From assembly GCA_027604705.1 (NCBI GenBank), contig JADHYV010000026.1, positions 248,001 to 312,000 of the forward strand: a stretch of DNA of 64,000 bases. The letters are read 5' to 3'. This stretch comes from Allomyces arbusculus. Taxonomy: Eukaryota; Blastocladiomycota; Blastocladiomycetes; Blastocladiales; Blastocladiaceae. Positions 20,062 to 31,558 of the stretch are shown piece by piece. How positions within the stretch are numbered: the first letter of the stretch is position 1; every line of letters starts with the position of its first letter. Under the pieces are notes generated by a model. That model was given only the letters and a program-made list of their open reading frames with translations. It had not been told where the DNA came from and made no database searches. The position numbers and the translations under genes were made by a program.

Positions 20062-21362
20062 CTACTTGCGCGCAATCTGGTGCAACTTGGCGCCCGTGCG
20101 CTGCACGCGGTCGTGCACCTGGTCGGTGCGACGATCAATGCGGCCCAGCTGCTCGTTCGACTGATCAATCGCTTCTCCCATGGCCAGTCCCATCATCTTG
20201 AGCCGCCCGAGCCCGGACGAAATCTCGTCCAAGTTCGAGTCAATTTCGCGCTCCATCTCGCAATTCTCCTCTTCCGGCAAGTAATCCGCGCGCGACCGTT
20301 GTGGCGCCGCCGAGCTCGACGAGGCGCCCGGGTAGTGGCCCGGCGTGTGCTTGCCCTCGGCGTCGTTGAGCGAGGTCTCGAGTTGCCGCTGCTGCGCCTG
20401 GTTTGCCTTGCGGAGCTCCTCCTTTTCGGCGGCAAGCTTGTTCTTGGCCTCAAGCTCCTTGCGCAACTTCTCTTCTTTGCGCTTCGACCGCGTGAACGGG
20501 TTGGAGAAGGAGAAGGTCGAGAGGATGAAGTTCCTGTTGAGTTTTTGCAGGTCCTGCGTCTTGTTCTCGGCCTTGTGCGCGTGGTACTCGGCCTGCGTCA
20601 TGCGTTCCTCGACGTGCGTGAGCTTGTCTACACGCCAGTGGGTCAAATCAGCCCCAGCCATCGCAGTCTCGCGCAGCTCTGCGAAAACAGCGTACCATTC
20701 TGCTCCTGCAACCGGCGCATCGACGACGCGGCGACCTCCTCAGTCTCGCGAATCTTGCGCAACGCCGACCGCGACGTCTGCACCGACTCACCCTTGACCT
20801 GCTGGATCTCGGCATACGTGTCCTGGTAGGCGCGCTCCTCGTCCTCGGCCGAATAAAACACGCCCTCGGCCTCTTGCGGATGGTGGCGCCGCTCGTACTC
20901 GCCCTGCGGAGCGCCAGCAGGTGGTGGCGGCGCGGCAGCGCTGCGACCTGTGCGCGGGTCGTACCCGGACCCTTGGAACAACTCGGCGCGCGCGTCCGCG
21001 GGAGCGGGCGGGTAGTATTGCCCGCGTTGCGCGACGGCCGAGGAGGACGACGACGGGCCGTAGCCGCTGCTGCCGCCTTGGTACTGGCTCTGGTACCCGC
21101 CCTGGTACTGGCTCTGGTACCCGCCTTGCCCGCCCTGGTACCCGCCTTGACTGCCGTATCCGCCCTGGCTCTGGTACCCACCACGCCCGCCCTGGTCTCC
21201 GCCATACCCGCGCCCGCGCGCATTCGGGTCCATGTAACCCGAGTCGGCGCGCGGCGGCTGCGCGCTCGATGGCGAGGGCGCGCCGCCATAGTACCGGTCC
21301 TCGGCGGGGCCGCGGGAGCGCGACCGCGCGCGCGGCGCCGGGTAGCCGGAGTTGTAGCTCAT
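20062..21362 (-). CDS. Sec9/SNAP-25-type Qbc-SNARE
   Basis: Exons 21362-20696 and 20627-20062 (68-bp phase-1 intron); 410 aa. Family role (known): supplies two of the four helices of the exocytic SNARE bundle at the plasma membrane. Residues 1-130 are low complexity with GGYQSQYQ repeats, encoded by a minisatellite at about 21070-21190. The first SNARE helix spans about 180-255 (SALRKIRETEEVAASSMRRL, QEQNDKLTHVEERMTQAEYH) and the intron falls inside it. A Lys/Glu-rich linker follows. The second helix is at the C-terminus (MEREIDSNLDEISSGLGRLK, GEAIDQSNEQLGRIDRRTDQ). No transmembrane segment and no CAAX box are present, as in yeast Sec9. A longer start at 21569 is possible. Confidence 0.88.
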
Positions 21363-22133
21363 GGTCGGTTGCTGAGTGGCGAGGTGAGAGGCGGGAAGGG
21401 CGCGTGCGTCGGGGGCCGCGAGCGAGCTGGCGGCGACGGCGTGCGCGGGGTTGAAGGAGGACGACGAGGTGGGGGAGGTGTTGCGCGGGTCGGAGCGCGG
21501 CGGGTGCGGCTCGTCACGAGAATGCTGGAAGCTGTTGGGGAGCGGGAGCGCTTCGATGCCGATGGGCACCTTGTCAAGAAGAGAAGAGCGGCGAGCGACG
21601 ACGATGGCGGCGGCGCGCTTCGCGATGCTTGGCCACTCTTTGGGCGTGGCAGCGTTTGTCTCGCGCCGTCTCGCGGCCCCATCACGTGCAGAACTGGTTT
21701 GGCTTCCAGAGCTTGCTGCTCGTCGTTGGCCTCGCGCTCTGCCGAGCGCGCCAGCTCGCTAGCAAAATGGTGGGGAGCGATGGACCAGGGCCGGGACGAC
21801 ACGACGGCATGTCATGTGTTGAGGACCAAGAATCCTGTCGGCGGCCGCAAGGTGTGGCCGGCCATCATCGTTGGCGCCCAGGCACTACTACAATCCGAAA
21901 CAGAATCACAAACACATGGTATTCTCCCTAGGATCTAACTATGATACAATATACACGCCCGGCCTCGGTTCTCTTGACGGCCGGTGCTCACGCGAGCTCG
22001 GCGGTGCCTGGCCCGGCGTGATGCGACGCGATGCCGCCCCAGCGGCCGGCTGTGCGCACAGCGTGGTCTCTCTTGGCTCGACAAGATGGTGTTGGCCTGA
22101 TTTTTCCGAGTGGTCTTGGCAGCTCTCACCAAA
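21363..22133. other. Upstream region of the SNARE gene, no recognised gene
   Basis: Contains the 5' flank of the SNARE gene. The minus-strand frame stays open to 21569 and could add 69 Ser/Pro-rich residues. Nothing else is supported. Confidence 0.45.
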
Positions 22134-22352
22134 CTACCGCGACGACTTGCTCTTGGACGACCCAAACAGCATGCGCGAAATCGAGAATGACGACCGCTTG
22201 GTCGATGATGTCGGTGACGACTTGAACTGGGTAGGGCTCGGTGTGGCCTCGGCCTCAACGGGGCTCTTCGGCTTGGGCTCGCTCAGGTATTCGAGGTCCT
22301 GGTCGAGCATGCCGAGGCCGCGGCTGCACCGGTTGTACGCGATCTTGGCCAT
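22134..22352 (-). CDS. Small Ser/Lys-rich hypothetical protein (72 aa)
   Basis: An uninterrupted 72-aa frame starting MAKIAYNRCSRGLGMLDQ and ending in a Ser/Lys-rich tail (MLFGSSKSKSSR). Codon use is GC-rich at third positions at the start, like the neighbouring genes, and an A/T-rich block lies about 130 bp upstream. No family is recognised. It could be a small gene or one exon of a larger one. Confidence 0.35.
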   Translation of the reverse strand: MAKIAYNRCSRGLGMLDQDLEYLSEPKPKSPVEAEATPSPTQFKSSPTSSTKRSSFSISRMLFGSSKSKSSR

Positions 22353-22779
22353 GACGGATTGGTCTGTTTCGTGGTAGAGGGCGAATGAACGAGAGCTGTG
22401 GGGTCACGCTCGAATCGGGCGAGAGAGAAGACTGCGAACGCTGACGCGGGCCGCGTGGGGGAGGCTCATCTTCAAATATGGGCGACGATGCTCACACTTG
22501 GTGGCAACAGTTCCGTGTTGACCCAGGCACCTTGACCGAGGCCACGCGTGTATGCCCACGCGCGCCGAAAAGGCGCGAGACAGCTGCTTGCCCACTCGAC
22601 GCGTGCGTAACAACCTCGACGCCGTGCGCCCACGATTGCGGGGAACGACCTCGGACATTGTTCGTGATGCATGGGAGGGTTCGTGGCTTGGGCAAACAGG
22701 ACCGCCAAGGCTGCCGACGATATTCCGTCGATTGATCGGTTATCCGCGTATCATGCTGCTGGCCCCGCCCGATGCTCGA
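22353..22779. other. Intergenic region, no recognised gene
   Basis: Short frames only. Likely 5' flank of the small gene at 22134-22352 and 3' flank of the gene at 22780. Confidence 0.4.
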
Positions 22780-23182
22780 CTAGCGTGTGGCGCGCGTAAC
22801 CTCGCTGCAAAGCGGACCCGGTTGGTCCTCGGCCTGCATCCCGTGCAGCTGGCAAAAGGAGCCAAAAATCAGTGAGGCGCCACCGTCCTGCAGCATGATC
22901 GTGCACGGAGCTTGGGATGTGTGGAAGCTGATCACGGTGCTGGAGTCGTCCTCGTGCGCGACCTTCGCGGAATGCTGCCGGGTGGTGTCGAATACGCTGA
23001 CTTGCGCGACCATTGCGGCCCGACCAGCGCTCTTTGATTGAGAATCTGCAAATCACCATGAGCAAATTTGAAGTGAATTGGCGCGGCAACATACGTTCGA
23101 AAAGCCTTTGACATGCAAAACAAGACGCGGTCACCTGACTTTGATACAGCGCAGTGATCGTCCTCAAGTTGTCTTCTTCCAT
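22780..23182 (-). CDS. Small uncertain gene, C-terminal half LAMTOR5/roadblock-like
   Basis: Tentative exons 23182-23135 and about 23033-22780. The second exon encodes AAMVAQVSVFDTTRQHSA, then DDSSTVISFHTSQAPCTIML and QDGGASLIFGSF. The spacing of these three strands resembles the second half of LAMTOR5/HBXIP, a Ragulator subunit of about 90 aa. The first half of the roadblock fold (the G-V-L-x-x-D-x-x-G-L-x-L-G segment) is not found in the gap, so the identification is weak. The first exon MEEDNLRTITALYQSQ and the exact acceptor are uncertain. It lies head-to-head with the coiled-coil gene at 23231, only 48 bp apart. Confidence 0.3.
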
Positions 23183-23230
23183 GTTGCGCCAGCAGCGACC
23201 AGCAGCCGGCGGCACCAACGCTCGCCAACC

Positions 23231-25418
23231 ATGGGTCCCCTCGGCAAGAAACCAGCACCACCCGCCGCCAAGGCCGCGGCACTTGCCGCAGACACTGCGG
23301 CGGCGCCGCCCAAGTCTGCCGGTATGCCATGTCGCGCACCGTCTCGTGAGATGAGCCAACAACCCGCCCGTGCACACGCTGCAGCAACTCAACAAACCGC
23401 TGCATGCCCTTGTTGGCTCCGGGGACTGCCCAGAAACGACATGAATCCCCGATCCGGCGCGGCTGACGCGCACGCACCCGCTGCACGACTGTAGCGGCCG
23501 CCCCTGCGCCAGTACTTGCAGCGGCATCCGTTACCGCGAAGCCCGACCCCGCTGCACCGCCAGCAGCTGGCGCGCCCGCACATGCACCCACTCCCGCACC
23601 GCTTCCAGCCGCCGCTCCTCCCGCCGCCAATGCCGCGCACCCTGCGCCCGCGCCCGCATCGACCGCGCACGCCACCGGCACCGTACACCTACCGCCGTCC
23701 GGCCTACCCGCCCCCTCTGCCAAGATGACGCTCACGATCGCCGTGCCCACCGGCGGCGTCGGCAACGGCAAGCCGCCCGCGCCCTCCGAACTCAAGCACT
23801 ACGAGCAAGTGACGCAGGCCATGGTCATGAAAGACCGCCGCGTGCCCTACAAATCGAAAGCCAAGCCGATGCGCAGTTTCAACCCGAACGAGGTGGCGAT
23901 CCCTGAGAATTTGAAGGCCGACGAGAAGGATAAGTTGTTACAGGAGATCAAGGTACGATCTTGCGGGGAGGGGGGGGGGGGGAGGGTGCGGACTGACGAT
24001 TCATTTGTACGTGGGTATAGAAAAAATGGCAGGCCGATTTCGGCCAACGCATTCGGTACGAGGAAGCCAACCGCGCGTTGCGCGACCAGGTCAACGACTT
24101 GAAGGCCAAGCTCGCGACCGTCACTGGAGTCGACCCAGACTTGGCCACGTCCGACGAGCTTCTCGGCGGCGGTGCCGGATCTCCGAGTAAATCCGATGGC
24201 GGTGCCACATCCCCCACGCGCGCCGCCGGACCCCCCAACGGCGCCAATGGCGACGCCGCCGCCGCAACGGGCGCAAAAGGCGCGCGCCAACGCGTGCGCA
24301 AGAACGACGAGCAGTACGCGAAACTTGAAGCACAGCTGCACCGCGCGGCCGGCAAGATTCGTGCCTACGAGGCGCAAAAGCGTGTCGGTGCCGCGCGCCG
24401 CGGATCCGATCCGCCGCCCGAGGAAGAGTCGGTCCTCCGGCAAACCAACATGATCGTGGTCCTCACAAAACGAAACAAGGAGCTCGTGCTCGAGCGCAAG
24501 AAAATGGACGAATTGTTGCATGCCAAGACGGTGACCGCCGAGAACGAGGTACGGCGGTGCGAGAAGCTGGAGCGCGAGCTCGAGTCGACACGGAACAAGT
24601 ATACCCGCGACCGCACGAAATTGGAGGCGGCCATGGGCGAGATGGCAAAGGCGAAAGCGGCCGTGGACGACCGCGTGCGCGAATTGGAGCGCCGGCTCGA
24701 GGCGGCCGCACGGCTGCGGATCGCAATTGAGCACCAGAATGCTGGATTGCGCGACAAGCTCGACAGCTTGATGATCGATTACTCGGACGTAGTCAATGCC
24801 GTTCCGATCGAGGACTTGGAGGCGGCGACCACGTCGCCAAGGACCGAGCGCAAGAAGGCGCCGGCCGCGGCTGCAGTGGTCCCGCTGGCGCTCTCGCCGA
24901 TACCGCCGGGTGGAGAAGGTGCGCACGCATTTGCCGAAAATGCTCGTGCTCATTAGCGTCTCGTCACTGACGATCCAGTCTGATTTGTTCTAGACGACGC
25001 TATGAAGCAAGCGCGGCTCGCGTTCGAGTACGAGGCTTGGGTCAAGAAAAAGTCCGAGGAAGCCGGCCATGCTCCCGCACACCCGGCCGCCGGTGCCGGT
25101 GCACGCGGCAGCCGCAAGCCCACCAAGGCAGCCGCCGACGAGGCCAAGCACCTCGAAATGCAGCGGATCGAGCAGGAGAGGCAAGAAGCCGAGGCTGCTC
25201 GCAAACGGCAAGAAGAGGAACTGGCTCGAGTCGAGGAGGAGCGGAAGAAACAAGAGGCCGAGAACGAGGTGCGGTTGCAGCGTGAGGCCGAGGAACGTGA
25301 AAAGGAGCGGCAGCGGCGCGCCGAGGAGGAGCTCGCCAAGCAGGAAGCCGAGGCCGCGGCTGCAGTGGCGGCAGCGGCGGAGGCCAAGAAAAAGAAGAAG
25401 CGATGGGGTGGCGGGTAG
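23231..25418 (+). CDS. Coiled-coil protein of unknown function
   Basis: Exons 23231-23321, 23495-23952, 24021-24918 and 24994-25418 (introns 173, 68 and 75 bp); 623 aa. Residues 1-105 are Ala/Pro-rich. A folded-looking block follows (LTIAVPTGGVGNGKPPAPSE, YKSKAKPMRSFNPNEVAIPE). From about 165 onward the protein is mostly coiled coil (KKWQADFGQRIRYEEANRAL, RNKELVLERKKMDELLHAKT). The C-terminal 100 residues are a highly charged single alpha-helix (QRIEQERQEAEAARKRQEEE) ending KKKKKRWGGG. The reading-frame joins at all three introns are exact. A cytoskeletal or flagellar scaffold role would be speculation. Confidence 0.75.
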
Positions 25419-25647
25419 GGACAGGAGGGGGTGCGTGGAACGGGAGGGGACTGAGCCGGTCGGGTTGCACTTTGGCAAATGGACGGCCGTGGGACTGGGG
25501 TGTTGAATAGACGATAGAGCGCATTCATCGTTTATTACCATGACTTGACGCTGGAATCGTTTCTCTTTTCAAGCTCCAAACACCGGTTCCTCGTTTACAT
25601 TTTTCTTGGACCACATCGGATCGATCCCAAACGCGACATGTGTGCGA

Positions 25648-28600
25648 TCATATAGTCGGGAAGACCACCTTGGCCTTGACAGCGACTCGCGCCTCGTCGG
25701 TGACCGTGGCGCCGCGTGTCAACGTTGACGCACTCGCCTTGCGATCTGCGCCGACCGCCGACCGGAACGCGCGCGCCAGGAACCCGTGCGGCCTCGCCGC
25801 GCCCGCATCGTGCTCAGGCAGCCGGCCACCAACCATATGCAGTCCCGGCGCGACAATCTGCACGCGCACGCCGCCTGAGTCGGCGCCACCACGGCGCGAC
25901 GGCGGCAACAGTGCCGGTGGGCACGCGACACGCATCGGGGACGCGACGGCCGCGGCCGCCGCCACGACTCGGCCTGCGCTCCCGCGGCGCGAGCCCACCC
26001 CGCCCACGGCCGCAAGCACGGCCGGCGGCATTGCGTTCAGCGCGACACACTCGTTTGGGTCCCACGTCGGTGGAAACCCAAACGCCAAATTCCGGTGCCC
26101 ATCCACCATCACCGCGAGCGTGTACAGCCGGTGCACGAGCATCGCGACGGGGGACATATTTGCAGCCGCCGCGACTGTCGCTGACCCTGCTGATGGGGGC
26201 GTATCCGTATCAGCGTTTCCCGCAAGCCTCGGGTACCGTCTCTCGAGCGCCATGCACGGCGTGTCGGCCACGTCTGGTGGGCAAAAGAGCGACGTGTGCA
26301 TTCCATCGCTCGGGTCGGCGAGCCGTGCGACCATGGCCACGGCGCGGCGGTGCGTGGGTGGTGGCGCATCGGCCTGGATGCGCAGGAGCGTGTCGAACAA
26401 AATCGATGCGACAAACGTGTACTTTTCGTCGCTCGTGCCATAGTGGTGCTCAAAGAGGGCCACGGCGTCGTCGAAGAGATTTGTGAAGTAGGTGGCCACG
26501 AGTTGTACAGTGTCGGCGAGCGGGAGCAGGTCGCCGATGTCGGTACCGTCGTCAGGGGCGTCGGTCTGGGCAGGTTGGTCTCCCGTCGCGGTAGCGGCAG
26601 CGGCAGCGGCAGCGGCAGCGTTGTGGGGTCGTGATCCGCGCCGGGAAAGCAGGCGGCCCAGCAGTCCACCACTTCGCGAGCTGCGCGTGGACGTGCTCTT
26701 AGTACTCGGTTTCCGGTGCGTCGTTGGGAGATGGCAATGAATCGTCGGGCTCGTCGCCGTGGCGCGGTCAGAATCCACGGGATCGTGCAGGACTGGCGCG
26801 GGCCGTTCGAGCGAGTCGTACGGCGTCGCAGTCCCAGCTCCTCCGCGTTGGAGCGAGCCGAACGGGGTCACAGTCCCTCCGCCACGCGGGAGCGATTCGA
26901 GTGGTGCCGCTCCGCGTGGAAGCGACAAGGACGGATCGCGAATCGAGACGAGATCCGTGGGCGCCGTGTCGTTGAACAAGGTGCTCAATCGAATTGCCGT
27001 GTGCTCGTCGCTCGAGCTCGAGTGGAACAGGTCCATGGACGTGGCTTCCGGCGAGGGGCCAATTGGCTTGAGTGCCGGTAGAGGGGCAAGAGCGTCTGCG
27101 TGTGCGACTGGTGCTGCTGGTGGATTTGAACCTTCTATGAAGCAAGGGATCGTCGTGAGCGGTTTGCGACACTGGATCATGAACGGAAAACAGAGTGCGG
27201 ACTTTGACCAGCCTCGTTGTGAATGATATGCGGCATGATTGCCTCCATCGTTTCGAAGAGCTTCGAGTCGAGGTCGACCTGGTTGCGACGCGATGGCAGC
27301 TCCGGCTTGGGCGGGTCCTCCTCCTCGAGCGGCGGTGTTGTGGGGCCGGGCATTTCATGCTCGTCGTGATCACTTGATGCGGGCGACGGCTCTGGTCATC
27401 GATCAAATGGTCGATTCGTCAATTCTTGAATGATGCAACGCAAAGCCGGGTGGCACACAAACATACTTCTGCTGCCGCGCGCCATGGAATCGTATCGGCT
27501 CGAATTGCGCGACGGCGGCAGGATCGGCTGCTTGAGGTGCTCATTGGACGACAAGGTCATCACAATCTTCATTTCCTCGGGCTACACGACAAAATTCACA
27601 TCTCATCGGTCCATTGTCCATCACCAGAAACCAACATAACTCACAGTACATACCGTTAAATCGGCCATCTTGCGCGCTTTCGGCTGCGAGCTCGACGAAT
27701 GCGGCGAAATCACATCCATCTCGTCTTGATCCAAAATCTCGGCAATCCGGCCCTTTGCCTGCACTGTACTCCGCGGCGTGCCCACATCCACAGGCGAGAA
27801 CGCGCCCGCCTCAGCCAGCCGCTTCTGCTCGAGCAACCACTTCCGGTGCGGCGGCGAAACACTCGCAAACGCACTTGGTCCTGCGGGCGCGAGGAGAAGA
27901 TACTGCGAGAGCCGCCCGTCAAACACGGTCGTGGCCGACGACCGCACCCCCGCCGACATGCGCGGTGCGCGCGGCGGGGTCGTTGGGTGCGGTGCGACCG
28001 CCATGGGCCGTGGCGACGGCGATGATGCGGTTCCGCTCGACCGGCGCGGTGGACGGCGAACGGACGCGTGTCGCGTGCGCATGGATTCGTCTTCGGAATC
28101 CACTGCGGCCGATCCGGTCGTGGTGGTCGTCATGGTGATTCGCGCCTGGTGCGGCCCGCCGGTCCCGCGGCCGGCACGAGTCGTGCCGGCAAGTAGCGTC
28201 GGCGGCCACGGGAGCGCATCGGCGTCCATGGTCGCCGTGACAATGGTCGTGCGCCGCGGCAGCATACTGCGCGGGATCGACGCGGCCGACCCGCGCCTCA
28301 GGAGAAAGTCGCACGTTCGTTCGAGAAACGCGAGACGCGTGTATATTTCGTCGGGGATCGGCGCTGCTGGTGCTGTCGTGGGGGTCGCGTCGTCGTGTCG
28401 CGGGACGAGCGCCGTCTCAATCTGCTCAGCAGCTGCTGCTGCGCCCGTCGACTCGCCGTGCGGCGATACTTCCTCTCCCCTGTCCGACCCTGTCTCAAGG
28501 TGGTCCTCGGTGGTGCAGTCACAGACGCGTTTCCGGGCCGCCTTGGCCGCCTGGAGTTCTGCGACCTGGGAGTGCAGTCGCCCGACTTCGTCCTCGAGCC

Positions 28601-28976
28601 GCGCGATTACTTGAACCGAGTCCTCGATTGTCATGACGCATTGTTCGACGAGCCCCTGCAGTACGGCCAAAGCAGGTCCCATCATGTCGTTACCTACAGC
28701 GACGGGCCGATCGAGTTCCCGTGTTGACGTCGACAAGACGGTCGGCGAGTTGAGCACGTGCGCGAGTTCCAGGACCGCGTCGTGGATGCTGTCGGCGACC
28801 TTGGAGGTGCGGTGCGACGACGAAAGGGATACTTCGGATCCGTCGTGAGCGACAGCGAGTGCACGCGAGAGGGCGGTAATAGTTGATGTGCCCGGTCGCT
28901 GCGAGCGTGCGTTGGACGGTGGAGAAGGCGACGGCACGGTGCCCGCCTCCGACGCGGCGATGGTCGTCCCGTCCAT
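25648..28976 (-). CDS. Large unknown protein (1035 aa)
   Basis: Exons 28976-27654, 27581-27467, 27391-27209 and 27134-25648 (introns 72, 75 and 74 bp). Frames join cleanly at each junction; donors are GTATGT, GTATGT and a weak GTCAAA. I do not recognise the family. Residues 1-60 are Ser/Thr-rich, then a helical region (VADSIHDAVLELAHVLNS, IARLEDEVGRLHSQVAELQA) forms a short coiled coil at about 120-150. A central segment has the fold-like KIVMTLSSNEHLKQPILPP and DLDSKLFETMEAIMPHIIHN. The C-terminal third has a helical domain (TVQLVATYFTNLFDDAVALF, KYTFVASILFDTLLRIQ) and NLAFGFPPTWDPNECVALNA. An alanine run near residue 730 comes from a GCG microsatellite (26590-26620). Confidence 0.65.
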
Positions 28977-29569
28977 GGTGGGTTTGGTGGATTTGTTGAG
29001 GTGCTGGTTCGGTTGTTGGTCGTCGCTTGGTGGTGATCGGAGGGGATGCGCGCTTGCTGCAGGAGGGGAGAAGGAACTCGCAAGGCCCGCGGCCGCTGCA
29101 GCAGCCGGAGCATCCTCGTCGGCCGGTCATCGGGTCCATGGCGCGCTGGAGTGTTGCAGCGCGGTTGCAGCATGTGGCGGACGATGTGAGCTGAGAGATG
29201 TTGTTGGGTGGGGATGGTGAATGGTGCCGCGCCGGCCAAGTTCGCGGCAGGCAAAGTGGCCGCATGTGTGGCCCAAGTCGCCCAGGCCGATCCCCAAAAT
29301 GGCCACACACGACGCGCATGACGGAAAGAGCCTGGTTTAACGACGGCTGGCTCAAGAAAGTGCCTGCGCCCAGCGACGCCCAAAGCGCCAACACAGAGCA
29401 AAAACATGCATTGCAACAACAACCGTCGTCCACCATCGTTTCCCAAGACTTCCCAACAACCGGCCTGGCGCGCGCCATGTCCCATTCGCCCACGTCCACC
29501 CGGTCAACCGACAAGAAACGGCCCTTCCGCGCCCCTGCCTCCTTGCATTTACATATCCGAACCAGCTTG
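28977..29569. other. Intergenic region, no recognised gene
   Basis: 5' flank of the 1035-aa gene and 3' flank of the first LURP-one-like gene. It has a CT/GC-rich promoter-like half and nothing coding that I can support. Confidence 0.45.
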
Positions 29570-30256
29570 TTACGCCGCCGCCATCACCGACATCCCCTTC
29601 TGCCGCTGCCGGCGCACATAGTCGGCAAGCACACACAGCGACACGATCAGCGCCATGTCCACGCCCGGCGCGATCTTGAGTTCCATCGTGTCTGGCACGA
29701 GCGGCACACGCGACGCGTCCATGCGCGCGAGCAAAATAGACCCGGGTTCTTTGGGGTGCCCGAGAAAGAAGAACATGTCGAACATGGCCGCCTTGACGTA
29801 AATGCCTGGCATGTCCTTGTACTGTTCGCCCGCGACCTTGCAGAATATCGTCAGGTGCCCGTCAACGTGCCAGTCGGCTGAGATCGACGCGAGCCGGTCG
29901 CCCTTGGTACCGTCTGTGAGCGGCATTCGGAGGAACGAGAAGAGCGAGTTGGTCACAACATCGCGCGAGTGGCAGACGAGAACAAACTTGCGCTGTACAT
30001 GATCGAATAGCTCAAATGCGTCGAACCCAAGCACATTGCCCGACGTGCTAAACATCGGCTCCATGGTTGTGGCGTCGATGATCTTGTTGTCGGCATTGAA
30101 TGGGCTCCACGTGCGGTCGAGCAGCAAGGTGTGCGCTGGCTGGCCGAGCGGAACGACGTAGGCCTCATCCACAGCGAATATGGGCGCATACTTGCATTCG
30201 CACAGCGCGTCGTCGGTCACTTGACATTGATAGTACTTGGTTTGTGTGAGGCCCAT
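29570..30256 (-). CDS. LURP-one/tubby C-terminal-like protein, copy 1
   Basis: A single exon of 228 aa. The LURP-one-related fold (DUF567, a tubby-like beta barrel with a buried C-terminal helix) is suggested by an initial Met-Gly-x-Thr-x-x-Lys-Tyr segment and strands such as EAYVVPLGQPAHTLLLDRTW, VLGFDAFELFDHVQRKFVLV and MFFFLGHPKEPGSILLARMD. The hydrophobic last helix is APGVDMALIVSLCVLADYVR. Known LOR proteins occur in plants and fungi, and their biochemical role is unresolved. Gly2 and the following sequence are compatible with N-myristoylation (inference). It is closest to the next copy (same length, many identical blocks such as FRDCKYAP-like and DKGDRLAS-like regions). Confidence 0.75.
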   Translation of the reverse strand: MGLTQTKYYQCQVTDDALCECKYAPIFAVDEAYVVPLGQPAHTLLLDRTWSPFNADNKIIDATTMEPMFSTSGNVLGFDAFELFDHVQRKFVLVCHSRDVVTNSLFSFLRMPLTDGTKGDRLASISADWHVDGHLTIFCKVAGEQYKDMPGIYVKAAMFDMFFFLGHPKEPGSILLARMDASRVPLVPDTMELKIAPGVDMALIVSLCVLADYVRRQRQKGMSVMAAA

Positions 30257-30871
30257 GGATGGTTTGGCGGTTCGGCTGCTGTTTGAAGCTCGGAAGTGAT
30301 TGATCGTCGAGAGAATGGATGGAAACGCGAGTTGGTGTCGGCTGGTGAGGAGGACTAACCATGGCCGTGAGCTGCAGCACCATGTGGTGCAACGCACGCG
30401 TCTCACACAAGCGAAGCAAACCAAAGTGGCGAAACAGGTTGCGCACGCTGCATATGAATTTATTTACGTTTCAGGTCACGATGGCCGCGCGGGCTGCACG
30501 CTGCAGCGAGTTGGGCATCAGATCAACGGTTTTGCCTCAGGTCAGTTCTCATAATGGATGGCGTGCAAAACGCTGAAAGACGCACATGCTGGAGCAGCGC
30601 GCGCCTGGCATCGGCGACATGCCACAGAAATCCCGAGGGCTTTTGGCGACGCCGGCTGTTCGATACTGTAAGAGCAATACTCAGCAGGAAATCATTGTTT
30701 CCCCACTGTTTTCCGGAGTGATGGGTGACCACGGCATCCTTGCAACCTCACTTCACCATCTGTGCACGCTACATCCCATTCGTTCTTGTCCACCCGGCAA
30801 ATCGAAGAGCAATTGCCAAAGGCGGCCTTGACACACGAGCCTGCGCCCAGTGCCAGGTGCGTGCTTGGTCG
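30257..30871. other. Spacer between LURP-one-like copies 1 and 2
   Basis: No gene is recognised. It holds the copy 1 promoter. Sequence before copy 1 and before copy 2 is not obviously alike, unlike copies 3 and 4. Confidence 0.45.
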
Positions 30872-31558
30872 TTACGCAGCGGCTGCCCCCCTCCTGGCCG
30901 CTTCCCGCTGCCGGCGCGCGTAATCCGCGAGCACGCACAGCGACACGATCAGCGCCATATCGACTCCCGGCGCGATCTTGAGCTCCATAGAATCCGGCAC
31001 AAACGCGGAACGCGTCGCGTTCATGCGCGCGAGCAAAATTGAGTTTGACTCCTTTGGGTGCCCAAGAAAGAAGTACATATCATTCTCGTCGGCTTTGACG
31101 TAGATCCCCGGCATGTCCTTGTACCGCTCGTCTGAGAGCTTGCAAAAGACCGTCATGTGGCTCGCGTGCTCATCAATCCCAATAGATGCGAGCCGGTCGC
31201 CCTTGGTTCCGTCGGGAAGTGGCAGCCGGCGAAACGAAAAGAGCGAGTTGAAGAGGAGGTCGCACGAGTGGCAGACGAGAACCGACTTGCGTCGTGAAAG
31301 ATCGAGCAGTTCAAACGCGTCAAACCCTAGCACGTTGCCCGACGAGACAAACAGCTTTTCCTTGGTCTCGGGGTCGAGTATGTCGTTGTCGGCCGAAAAG
31401 GGACTCCATTTTGTTTCGTTGACGAGCAAGGTGCGCATCGGCTGGTCAAGCGGGATCACGTACGAATCGTCCACGACCATGAGCGGCGCGTACTTGCAGT
31501 CGCGCAGCGCGTCGTCTGTCACTTGGCAGTGCTGATACTTGGATTGCGTGCCGCCCAT
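30872..31558 (-). CDS. LURP-one/tubby C-terminal-like protein, copy 2
   Basis: A single exon of 228 aa beginning MGGTQSKYQHCQVTDDALRD. It shares with copy 1 the blocks VLGFDAFELLD, DGTKGDRLASI, KDMPGIYVKA, FFLGHPKE and SMELKIAPGVDMALIVSLC. Copies 1 and 2 are sister duplicates (inference from shared length and blocks), with copies 3 and 4 forming a second pair. It has the same predicted tubby-like barrel with C-terminal hydrophobic helix, then an Arg/Ala tail. Confidence 0.75.
   Translation of the reverse strand: MGGTQSKYQHCQVTDDALRDCKYAPLMVVDDSYVIPLDQPMRTLLVNETKWSPFSADNDILDPETKEKLFVSSGNVLGFDAFELLDLSRRKSVLVCHSCDLLFNSLFSFRRLPLPDGTKGDRLASIGIDEHASHMTVFCKLSDERYKDMPGIYVKADENDMYFFLGHPKESNSILLARMNATRSAFVPDSMELKIAPGVDMALIVSLCVLADYARRQREAARRGAAAA

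Noticed and set aside
23847-24953. 368-aa minus-strand frame
   Set aside because: Antisense to the coiled-coil gene, whose exons join exactly; Leu/Val/Arg composition is typical of a shadow frame.
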